DNA of 6,667 nt, taken from assembly GCA_024642295.1 (NCBI GenBank), contig JAHEBK010000097.1, positions 1 through 6,667 of the forward strand, in the 5' to 3' direction. A program made the position numbers and the translations under genes. The number at the start of each line of letters is the position of its first letter. The first letter of the stretch is position 1. Below, piece by piece: positions 6,550 through 6,667 of this stretch. A model generated the notes under the pieces. It worked only from the letters and a program-made list of their open reading frames with translations, ran no database searches and was not told where the DNA came from. Source of the stretch: Flavobacterium sp. Lineage in GTDB: Bacteria > Bacteroidota > Bacteroidia > Flavobacteriales > Flavobacteriaceae.

Positions 6550-6558
6550 TAAAAACAA

Positions 6559-6667
6559 ATGGAAGCACCATTAGCAGAACGCATTCGCCCACAAACCTTA
6601 GAAGATTACATCAGTCAGGCACATTTGGTAGGTCCTAACGGTTCTTTGACGCAACAAATTGCCAAGG
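6559..6667 (+). CDS. rarA: Replication-associated recombination protein A (RarA/MgsA family AAA+ ATPase), N-terminal fragment
   Basis: Only the first 36 codons are inside the window; the gene runs off the right edge. The N-terminus MEAPLAERIRPQTLEDYISQ followed by AHLVGPNGSLTQQIAK matches the conserved start of RarA/MgsA/WRNIP1 proteins. These have PLAxRxRPxxLxxYxGQxHLxG just before the Walker A motif. In E. coli, RarA is a clamp-loader-like ATPase acting at stalled replication forks. The Walker A, Walker B and oligomerisation domain lie outside the window, so activity cannot be judged. The ATG at 6559 puts the conserved segment at the very N-terminus, shorter than the E. coli leader. A related clamp-loader or RuvB protein also carries an RPxxLxxYxGQ segment, but PLAERIRP with HLVGPNG favours RarA. 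It is divergent from the rhomboid gene. Confidence 0.87.
   Translation, partial: MEAPLAERIRPQTLEDYISQAHLVGPNGSLTQQIAK

Larger units (their letters stand above)
6374..6558. other. Divergent intergenic region between rhomboid gene and rarA
   Basis: These 185 bp are very AT-rich and contain no supportable gene. They should hold the promoters of both divergent genes. A perfect -7 match for the rhomboid gene lies at 6410-6417 (- strand). A near-match for rarA lies at 6489-6496 inside an inverted repeat (6486-6499). There is a short direct repeat GAATATT (6445-6451 and 6453-6459) and a TTCAGATT pair (6514-6521 and 6542-6549). No hairpin followed by a T-tract is seen. Confidence 0.7.

Noticed and set aside
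1..6667. CRISPR array, tRNA or rRNA gene, transposase, phage or toxin-antitoxin genes
   Set aside because: None was seen on either strand: no spaced long direct repeats, no cloverleaf-like GC-rich segments, no terminal inverted repeats flanking a gene. All sizeable coding frames are accounted for.

Overview
The window looks like a chromosomal piece from a member of the Bacteroidota, most likely a Flavobacterium-type member of the Flavobacteriia. The evidence is AT-rich DNA, a SusC/SusD pair followed by a third lipoprotein, start codons without a Shine-Dalgarno sequence, Bacteroidota-type -7 promoter elements (TAnnTTTG), and housekeeping proteins (RlmB, rhomboid, RarA) whose sequences resemble flavobacterial versions. 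Genus is inferred from protein flavour only.

Left part (1-4798): the 3' end of an outer-membrane nutrient-uptake operon on the + strand. It holds the C-terminal two thirds of a SusC/RagA-type TonB-dependent transporter (1-2117, 5' end outside the window), a complete SusD-like surface lipoprotein of the SusD-like_2 type (2128-3828), and a 300-residue uncharacterised two-part lipoprotein in the SusE/SusF position (3848-4750). Gaps of 10 and 19 bp, with no terminator between the genes, indicate one transcript, which ends at a strong intrinsic terminator (4771-4798). SusD would capture substrate over the SusC barrel. The third protein is probably an accessory surface-binding lipoprotein. No degradative enzyme or regulator is visible, so the substrate cannot be named.

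Right part (4800-6667): unrelated housekeeping genes. rlmB (4812-5546, +) encodes a SpoU-type 23S rRNA 2'-O-methyltransferase and has a -7 element squeezed between the preceding terminator and its start codon. It converges on a six-helix rhomboid protease gene (5597-6373, -). The two share a long hairpin (5588-5625) that covers the rhomboid stop codon and last codons. A 185-bp divergent intergenic region follows, then the first 36 codons of rarA (6559 to the window end, +).

I see no tRNA, rRNA, insertion sequence, CRISPR array or obvious novel multi-gene system. The less ordinary points are the third lipoprotein, the coding-overlapping terminator, the very short rlmB leader, and 14-bp-phased AT-rich repeats in two intergenic regions.
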